Assembly: GCF_009905725.1 (NCBI RefSeq)
Contig: NZ_JAAAKV010000004.1
Coordinates: forward strand, 1 to 64,000
Length of the DNA stretch: 64,000 nt
Source: Emticicia sp. CRIBPO
Lineage (GTDB): Bacteria > Bacteroidota > Bacteroidia > Cytophagales > Spirosomataceae
Reading direction: 5' to 3'
A model generated the notes under the pieces. The model was given only the letters and a program-made list of their open reading frames with translations, ran no database searches and was not told the DNA's origin. The position numbers and the translations under genes are program-made. Below are positions 18,112 through 25,875 of the stretch, one piece after another (the first letter of the stretch is position 1; every line of letters starts with the position of its first letter).

Positions 18112-19158
18112 CTAATTGTGAGACAAATACTGCTTCAAATAATTGACAATCAGCTGAGGTTTAGGTAGGTTTTCAAAAGCACTCAGCTCAATAAACTCAC
18201 CGGTTTTGTCCAGAATGACCATGTTTTCCAGCTCAATTTCCCAGAAATAAGCCGTTATTTTGCGGTGAGTCAGTACGTGAAAAAATTTCTCACTTTTGTT
18301 AATTGCTACAAACTTCGGCAGCCCGGAAGGGAAAATAAGCCCGAGTTCATGCTCCAGGTCAAAGGAATTGTCCTCTTTTTCGACCAGGTAAAAGTCAAAC
18401 ATATTCGCCCAGATGTCCTTGGAAGGTCTCTGATTTACCCATATATGATCTCTGTTTTTGAAGACCAGGTAGTTCAGAAAACGCTCTTTTGTCTTCACTT
18501 TTTTGTCTTTTTTCGGATACTCCGATTGCGTTTTATGGAGAAAAGCACCGCACTCCACATGTACCGGACAAGCCTCACAATCGGGATTTTTAGGGTGGCA
18601 AACCATGGCCCCGAGTTCCATAAAGGCCTGGTTGAAGTCTGCCGGATTTTGGCCGGTAATCAGCTGATCAGCAATGTTATAGAAATATTTATAAGCCCCT
18701 GAACTGGTAATCGGAAGGTCGATTTCGAACAAGCGGGAAAGCACCCTGTAGACATTGCCGTCGACCACCGGAACCGCTTCGCCGAAAGCGATGGAAGCAA
18801 TGGCCGCTGCCGTATAACTGCCCACTCCTTTGAGCTTTTTGAGGTCTTCATAATGGTCCGGAAATTTCCCGCCGAATTCTTTCATGACCATTTTGGCAGC
18901 CGCGTGCATATTCCTGGCCCTTGAATAATACCCGAGTCCCTGCCATAACCTAAGCACCTGTGACTCATCGGCTTGTGCCAGATCAGCGACCGTCGGAAAT
19001 GCGGAAACGAATTTCTCATAATAAGGCAAACCCTGACTTACCCGGGTTTGCTGGAGTATAATTTCGGACATCCAGATCAGGTAAGGATCTTTCGTTTTTC
19101 GCCAGGGTAAATCCCTTTTGTTTTTTAAATACCAGTCGGCAATTTTTTTTGCGAGCAT
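18112..19158 (-). CDS. mutY: A/G-specific adenine glycosylase MutY
   Basis: The 348-residue base-excision repair enzyme removes adenine mispaired with 8-oxoguanine. Seen in the protein: the helix-hairpin-helix/GPD core with LKGVGSYTAAAIASIAFG, catalytic Asp133 in VDGNVYRVL and Glu32 in SEIILQQTRV. The four iron-sulfur ligands Cys187, Cys194, Cys197 and Cys203 have the exact C-X6-C-X2-C-X5-C spacing. A NUDIX-like C-terminal domain (~230-348) contains FFHVLTHRKI and is used to recognise 8-oxoG. The length is normal for the family. It is on the same strand as ssb and upstream of it, an arrangement common in Bacteroidota. Confidence 0.95.
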   Translation of the reverse strand: MLAKKIADWYLKNKRDLPWRKTKDPYLIWMSEIILQQTRVSQGLPYYEKFVSAFPTVADLAQADESQVLRLWQGLGYYSRARNMHAAAKMVMKEFGGKFPDHYEDLKKLKGVGSYTAAAIASIAFGEAVPVVDGNVYRVLSRLFEIDLPITSSGAYKYFYNIADQLITGQNPADFNQAFMELGAMVCHPKNPDCEACPVHVECGAFLHKTQSEYPKKDKKVKTKERFLNYLVFKNRDHIWVNQRPSKDIWANMFDFYLVEKEDNSFDLEHELGLIFPSGLPKFVAINKSEKFFHVLTHRKITAYFWEIELENMVILDKTGEFIELSAFENLPKPQLIVNYLKQYLSHN

Positions 19159-19255
19159 ATTTTTTTTATCGGGAAATAGTATTATATTGAAAAGTGCATA
19201 TAGGTAAATGGTTAATAATTAATAATTTACAAAAAAAAAATTAAAAATCTACTTG

Positions 19256-19284
19256 TTTGTTTTAATCCAATTCCTCTATCTTTG
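19256..19284 (+). promoter_or_regulatory. Bacteroidota-type promoter upstream of the HU gene
   Basis: TTTG (19256-19259) and TATCTTTG (19277-19284) are 17 bases apart, matching the -33 TTTG and -7 TAnnTTTG consensus of Bacteroidota. The leader to the GTG start is about 65 bases. Confidence 0.7.
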
Positions 19285-19355
19285 CAAACCTAAAAAATAA
19301 ACGGACTGCATTGCAGCGTTTTTAGGAATTTTTAACCAAGTAAATATTTTATATC

Positions 19356-19640
19356 GTGACTAAAGCAGAGGCAATTTCAATCATCGCCGACAAGACCGGA
19401 GTAGATAAGGCGAATGTTTCAATTACCATTGAAGCATTTTTTGAGACCGTTAAAGAAACACTTGCAAGCGGAGATGCAATTTATGTAAGAGGATTCGGAA
19501 GTTTTGTGAACAAAAAGAGAGCGGAGAAAAAAGCCCGTAACATCTCACAAAAAACTACCGTTACAGTTCCTGAGCATTTTATTCCTAGCTTTAAGCCTTC
19601 AAAAGAGTTTGTTGAGCAGGTAAAAACTAACGTTAAGTAA
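19356..19640 (+). CDS. HU family nucleoid DNA-binding protein
   Basis: The 94-residue product starts at GTG (19356); no ATG fits and the protein begins (M)TKAEAISIIADKTGV as HU proteins do. The dimerisation helices (~1-45) are followed by the DNA-bending arm: GFGSFVNKKRAEKKARN, then TVTVPEHFIPSFKPSKEF. Small basic histone-like dimers of this type bend and compact DNA. A consensus promoter precedes the gene and a TPR gene follows after 4 bases, so the two are probably cotranscribed. HU and IHF cannot be told apart with certainty from the sequence. Confidence 0.93.
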   Translation: MTKAEAISIIADKTGVDKANVSITIEAFFETVKETLASGDAIYVRGFGSFVNKKRAEKKARNISQKTTVTVPEHFIPSFKPSKEFVEQVKTNVK

Positions 19641-19644
19641 TTAT

Positions 19645-20481
19645 ATGCTGAACGGTTTCAATCAAAAAATACATCTTGTTGTTATATTGGTGATCGCATT
19701 GGGATCAACTCTATTTTTGTATTCCAGACCTAAAGTCGTTGTCAAAGACGAGGAAAAGGCCGGGAAAGAGCAAACCGTTCAGCAAAATAATTCAAAAGAT
19801 AGTGACTCACACGCTGTACACCTTTCAGAAGAAGCGGAAAAATCTTTGAGTAAGCTTAATGCCGATCTTAAGGCAGCCAAAGACAATTCAGCCAAGACCA
19901 CCATTTACAATCAGATCGCAGAAGTCTTTTCTAAAGAATCTGTTTTCGACAGTGCCGGACATTATCTCGTCAAAATCGCTGAACTTTCTCCGACCGAAGC
20001 CAACTGGGAGCGGGCCGGAGATACCTATTATCAGGCTTATTCACTGGCACTCAGCGGTAATAAAATTGAACAGAGTATAGAGAAAACGAGGTTTTGTTAT
20101 AATAAAGTACTTTCCTTGGATCCTCAGAACCTTCATGCCAAAACCAACCTGGCGATGACTTATGTCACTTCGGACTCTCCGATGACCGCCATCGGGATGA
20201 TCAGGGAAGTGCTTGACACCGACCCGAATTACATTCCGGCTCTGATGAGCCTTGGGGCACTTTCCATGCAGTCCAATCAGTTTGAGAAAGCAGCAGGCAG
20301 GTTTAACCAGGTTCTCAAAATCAATCCGGCAAACACCAACGCAAAACTTGGTTTGGCTTACAGTTTGATAGAACTTGACAAGAAGGATGAAGCCAGGGAG
20401 ATTTTTAATGACGTACTGAAAGAAGATATTGATAAAGTATTAAGAGATGAGGTGACAAAAACTTTGAATAATTTAAAGTAA
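19645..20481 (+). CDS. Membrane-anchored TPR-repeat protein
   Basis: The 278-residue product has one N-terminal hydrophobic segment (~9-26, VVILVIALGSTLFLY) that should anchor it in the inner membrane with the rest outside the cytoplasm. A charged, low-complexity stretch follows (~30-65), then three to four TPR units (~105-270; for example WERAGDTYYQAYSLALSG, AKTNLAMTYVTSD and AALSMQSNQFEKAAGRFNQ-like segments). TPR proteins act as scaffolds, and the partner is unknown. It starts 4 bases after the HU stop codon. The next transcript's promoter overlaps its 3' end. This HU-TPR-rng order recurs in Bacteroidota, so it may be linked to a core function. Confidence 0.8.
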   Translation: MLNGFNQKIHLVVILVIALGSTLFLYSRPKVVVKDEEKAGKEQTVQQNNSKDSDSHAVHLSEEAEKSLSKLNADLKAAKDNSAKTTIYNQIAEVFSKESVFDSAGHYLVKIAELSPTEANWERAGDTYYQAYSLALSGNKIEQSIEKTRFCYNKVLSLDPQNLHAKTNLAMTYVTSDSPMTAIGMIREVLDTDPNYIPALMSLGALSMQSNQFEKAAGRFNQVLKINPANTNAKLGLAYSLIELDKKDEAREIFNDVLKEDIDKVLRDEVTKTLNNLK

Positions 20482-20493
20482 TTGTTATCTTTG
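20463..20493 (+). promoter_or_regulatory. Promoter for the COX24-like small protein (and perhaps rng)
   Basis: TTTG (20463-20466), 19 bases, then TATCTTTG (20486-20493) is an exact match to the Bacteroidota consensus. It sits at the end of the TPR gene and would give a leader of about 100 bases before the ATG at 20597. Confidence 0.7.
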
Positions 20494-20596
20494 CGGTTCG
20501 GAAAAAAACACCACCTTCCCTTTAAGGCGGTTCAAGATATAGGAATTTTGTTTCACAATTAAAAAAATCCCAATCGGGTGGGATCAAATTAAAGTT

Positions 20597-20686
20597 ATGC
20601 CTTGCGGAAAGAAAAGAAAAAGACACAAGATGTCAACTCACAAAAGAAAGAAACGTCTTAGAAAGAATCGTCACAAGAAGAAGTAA
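20597..20686 (+). CDS. 29-residue AURKAIP1/COX24-domain protein, probable ribosome-associated protein
   Basis: The ATG at 20597 opens a 29-residue frame: it begins MPCGKKRKRHKMSTHKRKKR and ends LRKNRHKKK before TAA. Sixteen residues are Lys or Arg. This is the pattern of the tiny Bacteroidota proteins assigned to the AURKAIP1/COX24 domain, whose eukaryotic relative is the mitochondrial small-subunit protein mS38. A ribosomal role is therefore likely but inferred. It has its own consensus promoter and lies directly upstream of rng (RNase G), which processes rRNA; that is a sensible pairing. It is too short for standard gene callers. Confidence 0.85.
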   Translation: MPCGKKRKRHKMSTHKRKKRLRKNRHKKK

Positions 20687-20849
20687 TCTGACTGGCTTCG
20701 ATTTATATAAAAGATAAGCAGTTAATAGTAAAAAAGATTGTTTTCATTCTTTAGCCTGTTCACTGCTTATTTTTTGAATTTTAGATCCCTCTTTTGGCCC
20801 TAAAATCATCCTAAAATAATTGTTTTACCCCTCTAATTCTTACTCAATT

Positions 20850-22406
20850 TTGAGCAACGAATTATATATTTCCGCCACGCAGAAAGGTGATAGAATCGCC
20901 TTGATGCAAGATAAACGGCTTATTGAATATCATTTTGATGAAACGGAACACCAGTTTTCCGTTGGAGATATCTATTTGGGTACCGTTAGAAAGGTTGTTT
21001 CAGGTCTTAATGCTGCTTTTATCGATATTGGCTATGAGAAAGATGCCTTTCTGCATTACCATGACCTCAGCCCCAATATCAACTCTCTCAACAGGTTTAC
21101 CAAAGAAGTTGTAGCTAAAAAACCGGTAAGTTTAAGACTCAAGAATTTTAACCCTGATCCTCAGATCGACAAACTGGGTAAAATCGTTGATGTTCTTTCC
21201 AAAAACCAGCCGGTACTGGTGCAGGTGGTCAAAGAGCCCATCTCTTCCAAAGGCCCCCGTCTTTCATGCGATATCTCTATCGCCGGAAGATACATCGTCC
21301 TGGTTCCTTTCAGCAATTCCGTCAATATCTCTAAAAAAATCACCAGTAAACAGGAACGCCAGCGTTTGCATAAACTGCTGTCTTCGGTTAAACCTGATAA
21401 TTTCGGAGTGATCGTCAGAACCGTTGCTGAAGGTAAAGAAGTATCTGACCTGCAGAAAGACCTAGAAGGCTGCGTTGAAAAGTGGGAGAACGGCATGAAA
21501 TTGCTGAAATCGGCCAAGCCACGTGACAGGATCATTTCTGAAATGGACAGGGCTGCCTCGATTCTGAGGGATATGCTTAATGATGATTTCGATTCCATCG
21601 TAGTAGATACCAAAGAGACTTTCGACAGCATCAGGACATTAATCCAGACGATTGCTCCTCAAAAGGAAAAAATACTTAAACTGCATACCGGCAAAGCCAA
21701 GCTTTTTGAACAATATGGCATCGAAAAACAATTGAAGTCATTGTTCGGACGCTCTGTAAGCCTTCCAAGCGGCGGATACCTGATCATTGAACACACCGAA
21801 GCACTGCACGTGATTGATGTGAACAGTGGCAACAAGTCGACCCAGGAAGTGGACCAAGAAGCTACCGCACTGCATGTCAACAGGGAAGCGGCTACGGAAA
21901 TTGCCCGTCAGCTGAGACTCCGTGATATGGGGGGTATTGTAGTCATCGACTTCATCGACATGAAGAAGCCTGAAAACAAAAGGGACATTCATGAAGCGTT
22001 GAAGGAGGAAATGAAATCAGACAGGTCTAAATACACGATCCTGCCTATTTCGAAATTCGGATTGTCCCAGATCACCCGTCAGCGTGTGAGACCTGAGATG
22101 AACATCTCTACCAGGGAAACCTGCCCGACCTGCGGAGGCACAGGAACCATCCAGGCCAGTATCGCCGTCACAGACCTCATCGAAAACAACATTGAGTACC
22201 TTCTGACTAAACAGAACGAAGAGAAAATCAGTGTGATCGTTCACCCGTTTGTCTATGCCTATTACAAAGAAGGCATCATTTCAAGACAAATGAAGTGGTT
22301 CTTCAAATACAAAAAATGGGTCAAGCTTATCAAAGATTCCTCTATCGGAATCATCAATTATCATTTCCTTGACAAAATGGGGGATGAGATTGATCTTGGA
22401 GGCTGA
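20850..22406 (+). CDS. rng: Ribonuclease G (RNase E/G family)
   Basis: The 518-residue endoribonuclease acts in rRNA maturation and mRNA decay. I place the start at TTG 20850, giving (M)SNELYISATQKGDRIAL, the usual family N-terminus; an in-frame TTG at 20820 would add ten unusual residues. Seen: an S1 RNA-binding domain (~35-125; VGDIYLGTVRKVVSGLNAAF), then RGPRLSCDI-like elements, and the DNase I-like catalytic part with metal-binding Asp residues in HVIDVNSGNKS and GGIVVIDFIDM. The Zn-link CPTCGGTG is near residue 433. It follows the small COX24-like gene. A bidirectional terminator at 22445 separates it from the convergent protease gene. Confidence 0.93.
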   Translation: MSNELYISATQKGDRIALMQDKRLIEYHFDETEHQFSVGDIYLGTVRKVVSGLNAAFIDIGYEKDAFLHYHDLSPNINSLNRFTKEVVAKKPVSLRLKNFNPDPQIDKLGKIVDVLSKNQPVLVQVVKEPISSKGPRLSCDISIAGRYIVLVPFSNSVNISKKITSKQERQRLHKLLSSVKPDNFGVIVRTVAEGKEVSDLQKDLEGCVEKWENGMKLLKSAKPRDRIISEMDRAASILRDMLNDDFDSIVVDTKETFDSIRTLIQTIAPQKEKILKLHTGKAKLFEQYGIEKQLKSLFGRSVSLPSGGYLIIEHTEALHVIDVNSGNKSTQEVDQEATALHVNREAATEIARQLRLRDMGGIVVIDFIDMKKPENKRDIHEALKEEMKSDRSKYTILPISKFGLSQITRQRVRPEMNISTRETCPTCGGTGTIQASIAVTDLIENNIEYLLTKQNEEKISVIVHPFVYAYYKEGIISRQMKWFFKYKKWVKLIKDSSIGIINYHFLDKMGDEIDLGG

Positions 22407-22444
22407 TTATCTTCTTAAAAAGTTTACGATTGTTTTCAAAAAAA

Positions 22445-22482
22445 ATGACTATCTCCTTTCTGGAAATAGTCATCATATATTT
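22445..22482. terminator. Bidirectional terminator between rng and the CPBP gene
   Basis: ATGACTAT (22445-22452) pairs with ATAGTCAT (22466-22473). There is an A run on the left and a T run on the right, so the hairpin can end both converging transcripts. Confidence 0.7.
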
Positions 22483-22498
22483 TTGTACTTACTCCGCT

Positions 22499-23437
22499 TT
22501 AAGCTTCGGGTTCGCCCGAGAGCCGTTTCTTCAAAAGATAAGTAAATCCGATGCCCAGGGCCAGTGAACCTGCCACTGCAGCAAGCGGAACGTTGTCCAT
22601 CTTCTCAATTTCCGGACTCACCTTTTTGATATTGACCAGATAGAGCATGACGACCGCAAACCCGTTGTTAAATATATGGGCCACAATCGGTACCCATAAA
22701 TTGCCCGACCAGTAATAAAAATAGCCGAACAAAGCACCCAGCATTAATCTCGGCAGAAAACCGTAAAACTGCATATGGAAAGCAGAGAATATAATGGCCG
22801 AAATCCAGATGGCCGCATGATGGTTTTTAAGTCCCAGTTGCAGTTTTCTTTGTATTAATCCCCTGAATATCAGTTCTTCACCAATGCCGGCTGTCACCGC
22901 AATCACCAGGAATGCCAGAACGAGTTGCCAGATCGAATCAAACGTTGTCAGGAATTTGGTTACCTCAGCCAGGCTTTCTTCCATCGCCTTGAGCGATTCT
23001 TCCAGGCCTTTTAATGAGGCAGGTAATTTCATGTTCTCATTAACGCTCTGCAGCCAGCCACCCAGAGGCAGAAATGAAAGCTGGACAGCGAAGAGAAAAA
23101 GAAAGACCACCGGAGCCGGAATAGCTTTGAAGTTGAAATCACTGAATTTTTTCTTTTCAATCACATACCAGTAAAATAAACCTGAACATATGAAAATAAC
23201 GATGGAGGCAATACCCTGCCCCAGCATCATCCCCAGCCATCCGTTTGGAGACTGGATCAGGCTTTGATTGATATTCGCCAGGTCTTTCAGACCGATGTTT
23301 GAAGCCACAATCATGATGACGGCAGCCACGATGTTACCGATGGCCATGCCGACCAGTAAAACACCAATAATGATTAATAAGGAGGATAATGCGGGACGTT
23401 CCTGAAGTGTATTGCTTCCAAAGGAATGGTTTTCCAT
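22499..23437 (-). CDS. CPBP family intramembrane metalloprotease
   Basis: The 312-residue polytopic membrane protein has about eight hydrophobic segments. The CPBP (CAAX protease/bacteriocin-processing, 'Abi') motifs are visible in the C-terminal half: GIGEELIFRGLIQRKL (the EE-x3-R motif, ~205), FSAFHMQFYGFLPRLMLGA (FxxxH-type, ~240) and VPIVAHIFNNGFAV (HxxxN, ~272). These residues build the glutamyl metalloprotease site inside the membrane. The substrate is unknown; prenyl-protein or peptide processing is typical. It stands alone, convergent with rng and divergent from dusB. Confidence 0.88.
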   Translation of the reverse strand: MENHSFGSNTLQERPALSSLLIIIGVLLVGMAIGNIVAAVIMIVASNIGLKDLANINQSLIQSPNGWLGMMLGQGIASIVIFICSGLFYWYVIEKKKFSDFNFKAIPAPVVFLFLFAVQLSFLPLGGWLQSVNENMKLPASLKGLEESLKAMEESLAEVTKFLTTFDSIWQLVLAFLVIAVTAGIGEELIFRGLIQRKLQLGLKNHHAAIWISAIIFSAFHMQFYGFLPRLMLGALFGYFYYWSGNLWVPIVAHIFNNGFAVVMLYLVNIKKVSPEIEKMDNVPLAAVAGSLALGIGFTYLLKKRLSGEPEA

Positions 23438-23546
23438 TTGATCTGATAATTAATTTATATCCAAAATTAGCGATCAATGGCCAGATTAGAAAGTCTCCGC
23501 CAAACTAAACCGCTGATTTTTAGGTTTACTTAGTTGATCAGCAGGT

Positions 23547-23573
23547 TTTGTGTTGAAAAAACAGGTAACTTTG
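23547..23573 (+). promoter_or_regulatory. Likely dusB promoter
   Basis: TAACTTTG (23566-23573) matches the -7 consensus TAnnTTTG, with TTTG at 23547-23550 upstream. The 15-base spacing is a little short. The ATG of dusB lies 34 bases downstream. Confidence 0.5.
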
Positions 23574-23607
23574 CAGTTGGTTTACTTCAGATAGATTTTA
23601 GCAGAAG

Positions 23608-24636
23608 ATGGTAAAGATAGGTAATATTGATTTAGGGGCGTTCCCGCTTTTACTGGCACCGATGGAAGACGTGAGTGATCCGCCGTTCCGCCAGGTATGT
23701 AAAGAAAACGGGGCGGATATGATGTACACAGAGTTCATTTCCTCAGAGGGGTTGATCCGTAATGCGGTCAAGTCCACTCAGAAACTGGACATTTTTGAAT
23801 ATGAAAGGCCAATCGGGGTGCAGTTGTTCGGAAGTGATGTGGATACCATGGCCGAGTGTACCAGGATAGCCACCCGTGTAAATCCGGATCTGATTGATAT
23901 CAATTACGGATGTCCCGTTAAAAAAGTAGCCTGCAAAGGGGCCGGGGCGGCATTGCTGCAGGATATTCCCCTGATGGTGAAAATGACCGAATCTGTCGTG
24001 AAAGCCACGCATTTACCCGTGACTGTAAAAACAAGATTGGGTTGGGATGAGGCCACTAAGAACATTGAAGAGGTAGCCGAACGTCTGCAGGATGTAGGCA
24101 TTCAGGCTCTGACCGTCCACGGAAGGACCAGGGCCCAGTTATACAAAGGCGAGGCCGACTGGAGGTTGATCGCCAAGATCAAAGAAAACCCAAGAATCAA
24201 AATTCCCATTTTCGGGAACGGTGACATAGATTCGCCTGAAAAGGCACTGGAATATCGCAACAGGTACGGGATTGACGGTATCATGATCGGCCGGGCCAGC
24301 ATCGGTTACCCATGGATATTTAATGAAATCAAACATTTTTTTGAAACAGGAGAATATCTGCCTTCCCCTTCTATGGAGCAACGCGTAGCAGCTGCAAGAA
24401 GGCATCTGGAGTTTTCTATTCAATGGAAAGGAGAAAAGCTGGGTATCCTGGAGATGCGTCGTCATTATTCCAATTATTTCCGTGGGCTACCGCATTTTAA
24501 AGAATACAGGATGAAAATGGTGCAGACCATGATCAAGGAAGAGCTTTTTGAAACCCTCGACGAAATCCTCAAAGAATTTTCAGGGGTACTGCTCGAATCA
24601 AAAGCCAAAAAAGTAGAATACGCTGGGGCTGACTGA
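23608..24636 (+). CDS. dusB: tRNA-dihydrouridine synthase (DusB type)
   Basis: The 342-residue flavoenzyme reduces uridine to dihydrouridine in tRNA with NADPH and FMN. The TIM barrel shows LLLAPMEDVSDPPFR (FMN-binding N-terminus, ~14-28), TEFISSEGL, and DINYGCPVKKVACKGAGAA with catalytic Cys102. PVTVKTRLGWD, VHGRTRAQLYKGEADW and GNGDI/MIGRASIGYPWIF follow, and a C-terminal helical tRNA-binding domain lies at ~245-342. Length and motif order fit the DusB branch. A single gene with its own promoter. Confidence 0.92.
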   Translation: MVKIGNIDLGAFPLLLAPMEDVSDPPFRQVCKENGADMMYTEFISSEGLIRNAVKSTQKLDIFEYERPIGVQLFGSDVDTMAECTRIATRVNPDLIDINYGCPVKKVACKGAGAALLQDIPLMVKMTESVVKATHLPVTVKTRLGWDEATKNIEEVAERLQDVGIQALTVHGRTRAQLYKGEADWRLIAKIKENPRIKIPIFGNGDIDSPEKALEYRNRYGIDGIMIGRASIGYPWIFNEIKHFFETGEYLPSPSMEQRVAAARRHLEFSIQWKGEKLGILEMRRHYSNYFRGLPHFKEYRMKMVQTMIKEELFETLDEILKEFSGVLLESKAKKVEYAGAD

Positions 24637-24714
24637 GTATTTGTGATCCGGGACTTTTGATTTGATGGCAGAGAAGTTGCAAGCAACATCTGTTTTATAT
24701 ATTATTTTCTTTTT

Positions 24715-24758
24715 TCCGGCAGATACGCACGGCCGTACGTATCTGCCGGATTTTTTTT
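24715..24758. terminator. Strong bidirectional terminator between dusB and the esterase
   Basis: TCCGGCAGATACG (24715-24727) pairs with CGTATCTGCCGGA (24738-24750), 13 perfect base pairs. T8 follows on the plus strand and an A-rich stretch precedes it, so both converging genes can use it. Confidence 0.85.
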
Positions 24759-24803
24759 AGACAGTCAGCCAATTGCCGACAGCCGGATAGCTCACAGTTT
24801 TTC

Positions 24804-25724
24804 TTACATAAACCCGTTCAGTTTCAGCCATTCTTCCATTCTTACATGCCAGGTAGCCACAGGGCCTTTGTTGTCTTTCTTAAGTGAGAAACCATGTCCG
24901 CCTCTGTCGTAAAGGTGCATTTCTGAGGCGATACCTTCTTTTTTCAGAGCCCTGTAGTAGCTGATGCTGTTTTCAACATTGACCCAGTCGTCAAAGGCAT
25001 GCACCAGGAAAGTAGGAGGGGTGGTTTTCTTTACCTGCTTTTCGTTGGAATAAAATTCTATCTTCTGAATCGAAGGATTCTGGCCGATCAGGTTGTCTCT
25101 TGAACCCATATGCCCGAACTTATCTGAAAACGAGATCACCGGATAGATCAGCAGAGAAAAATCAGGTCTTACGCTGATGGTTTCGTCTGTGATTTCACCG
25201 ACCTGTTTGTCAAAATGCGTTGAAGCAGAGGCGGCCAGGTGTCCACCGGCCGAAAAGCCCATGATGCCTACTTTATTTGGATTGATGCCAAGACTGGCCG
25301 CATTTTTACGGATATATCTGAATGCCTGCTGAGCGTCCTGCAACGGTCTGATTTCGGCGTTGTCAAACAGCTCGTCCTGAGGAAGTCTGTATTTAAGCAC
25401 GAAAGCAGTAACCCCTCTTTTGGCGAACCATTCTCCGAGATTCAAACCTTCGTGGTCAAAAGCAAGGATGGCATAGCCACCACCCGGACAAATGATAACA
25501 GAGGCGTCAGAAGTCTTTTTCTGAGGCTTGAAAATGGTAAGGGAAGGATTAGTTACATCTTTAAGACGGATGATATCCCCCGGTTTGCTGATATTAAGTT
25601 CTTTGATGCTGACATCAGGCTTCAATCCTGGTGATTTTCCGTCAGGGTAGAGGAAAATTTCGTTTTTCTGGGCGTGTAAACTCACGGCTGTAGCCATTAA
25701 TAATAAAGTAAGGAATGTTTTCAT
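24804..25724 (-). CDS. Secreted alpha/beta-hydrolase, acetyl-esterase type
   Basis: The 306-residue product has a signal peptide (~1-18, ending SLHAQ), so it is periplasmic or exported. The fold shows the oxyanion segment VIICPGGGYAILAFDHEG, the nucleophile elbow GIMGFSAGGHLAAS (catalytic Ser), and HAFDDWVNVE plus DRGGHGFSL, which supply the acid and histidine. The closest type I recognise is the BD-FAE/acetyl-xylan-esterase-like hydrolases of Bacteroidota, which deacetylate plant polysaccharides. The substrate is inferred, not shown. It is transcribed alone and ends at the bidirectional terminator shared with dusB. Confidence 0.82.
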   Translation of the reverse strand: MKTFLTLLLMATAVSLHAQKNEIFLYPDGKSPGLKPDVSIKELNISKPGDIIRLKDVTNPSLTIFKPQKKTSDASVIICPGGGYAILAFDHEGLNLGEWFAKRGVTAFVLKYRLPQDELFDNAEIRPLQDAQQAFRYIRKNAASLGINPNKVGIMGFSAGGHLAASASTHFDKQVGEITDETISVRPDFSLLIYPVISFSDKFGHMGSRDNLIGQNPSIQKIEFYSNEKQVKKTTPPTFLVHAFDDWVNVENSISYYRALKKEGIASEMHLYDRGGHGFSLKKDNKGPVATWHVRMEEWLKLNGFM

Positions 25725-25819
25725 TGAGGTTGAATAATTGTATTGTTATAAGGTATAAAAATAAGGTTTTGTCCCGGAAATTGCATCTTTTAAATCGATA
25801 TATTTATTTTCCAGGTATC

Positions 25820-25854
25820 AAAAAGAAGCCCCGCCAACGGATTTTGGCAGGGCT
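25820..25854 (-). terminator. Terminator after the second PorE-like gene
   Basis: On the minus strand AGCCCTGCCA (25854-25845) pairs with TGGCGGGGCT (25836-25827) with one G-T pair, followed by TTCTTTTT. Confidence 0.75.
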
Positions 25855-25875
25855 GTGATATTATTTGTCGGAAGG

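Noticed and set aside
22499-23437. CPBP protein as an abortive-infection (Abi) gene
   Set aside because: The Abi label is a historical family name; nothing around it suggests phage defence.
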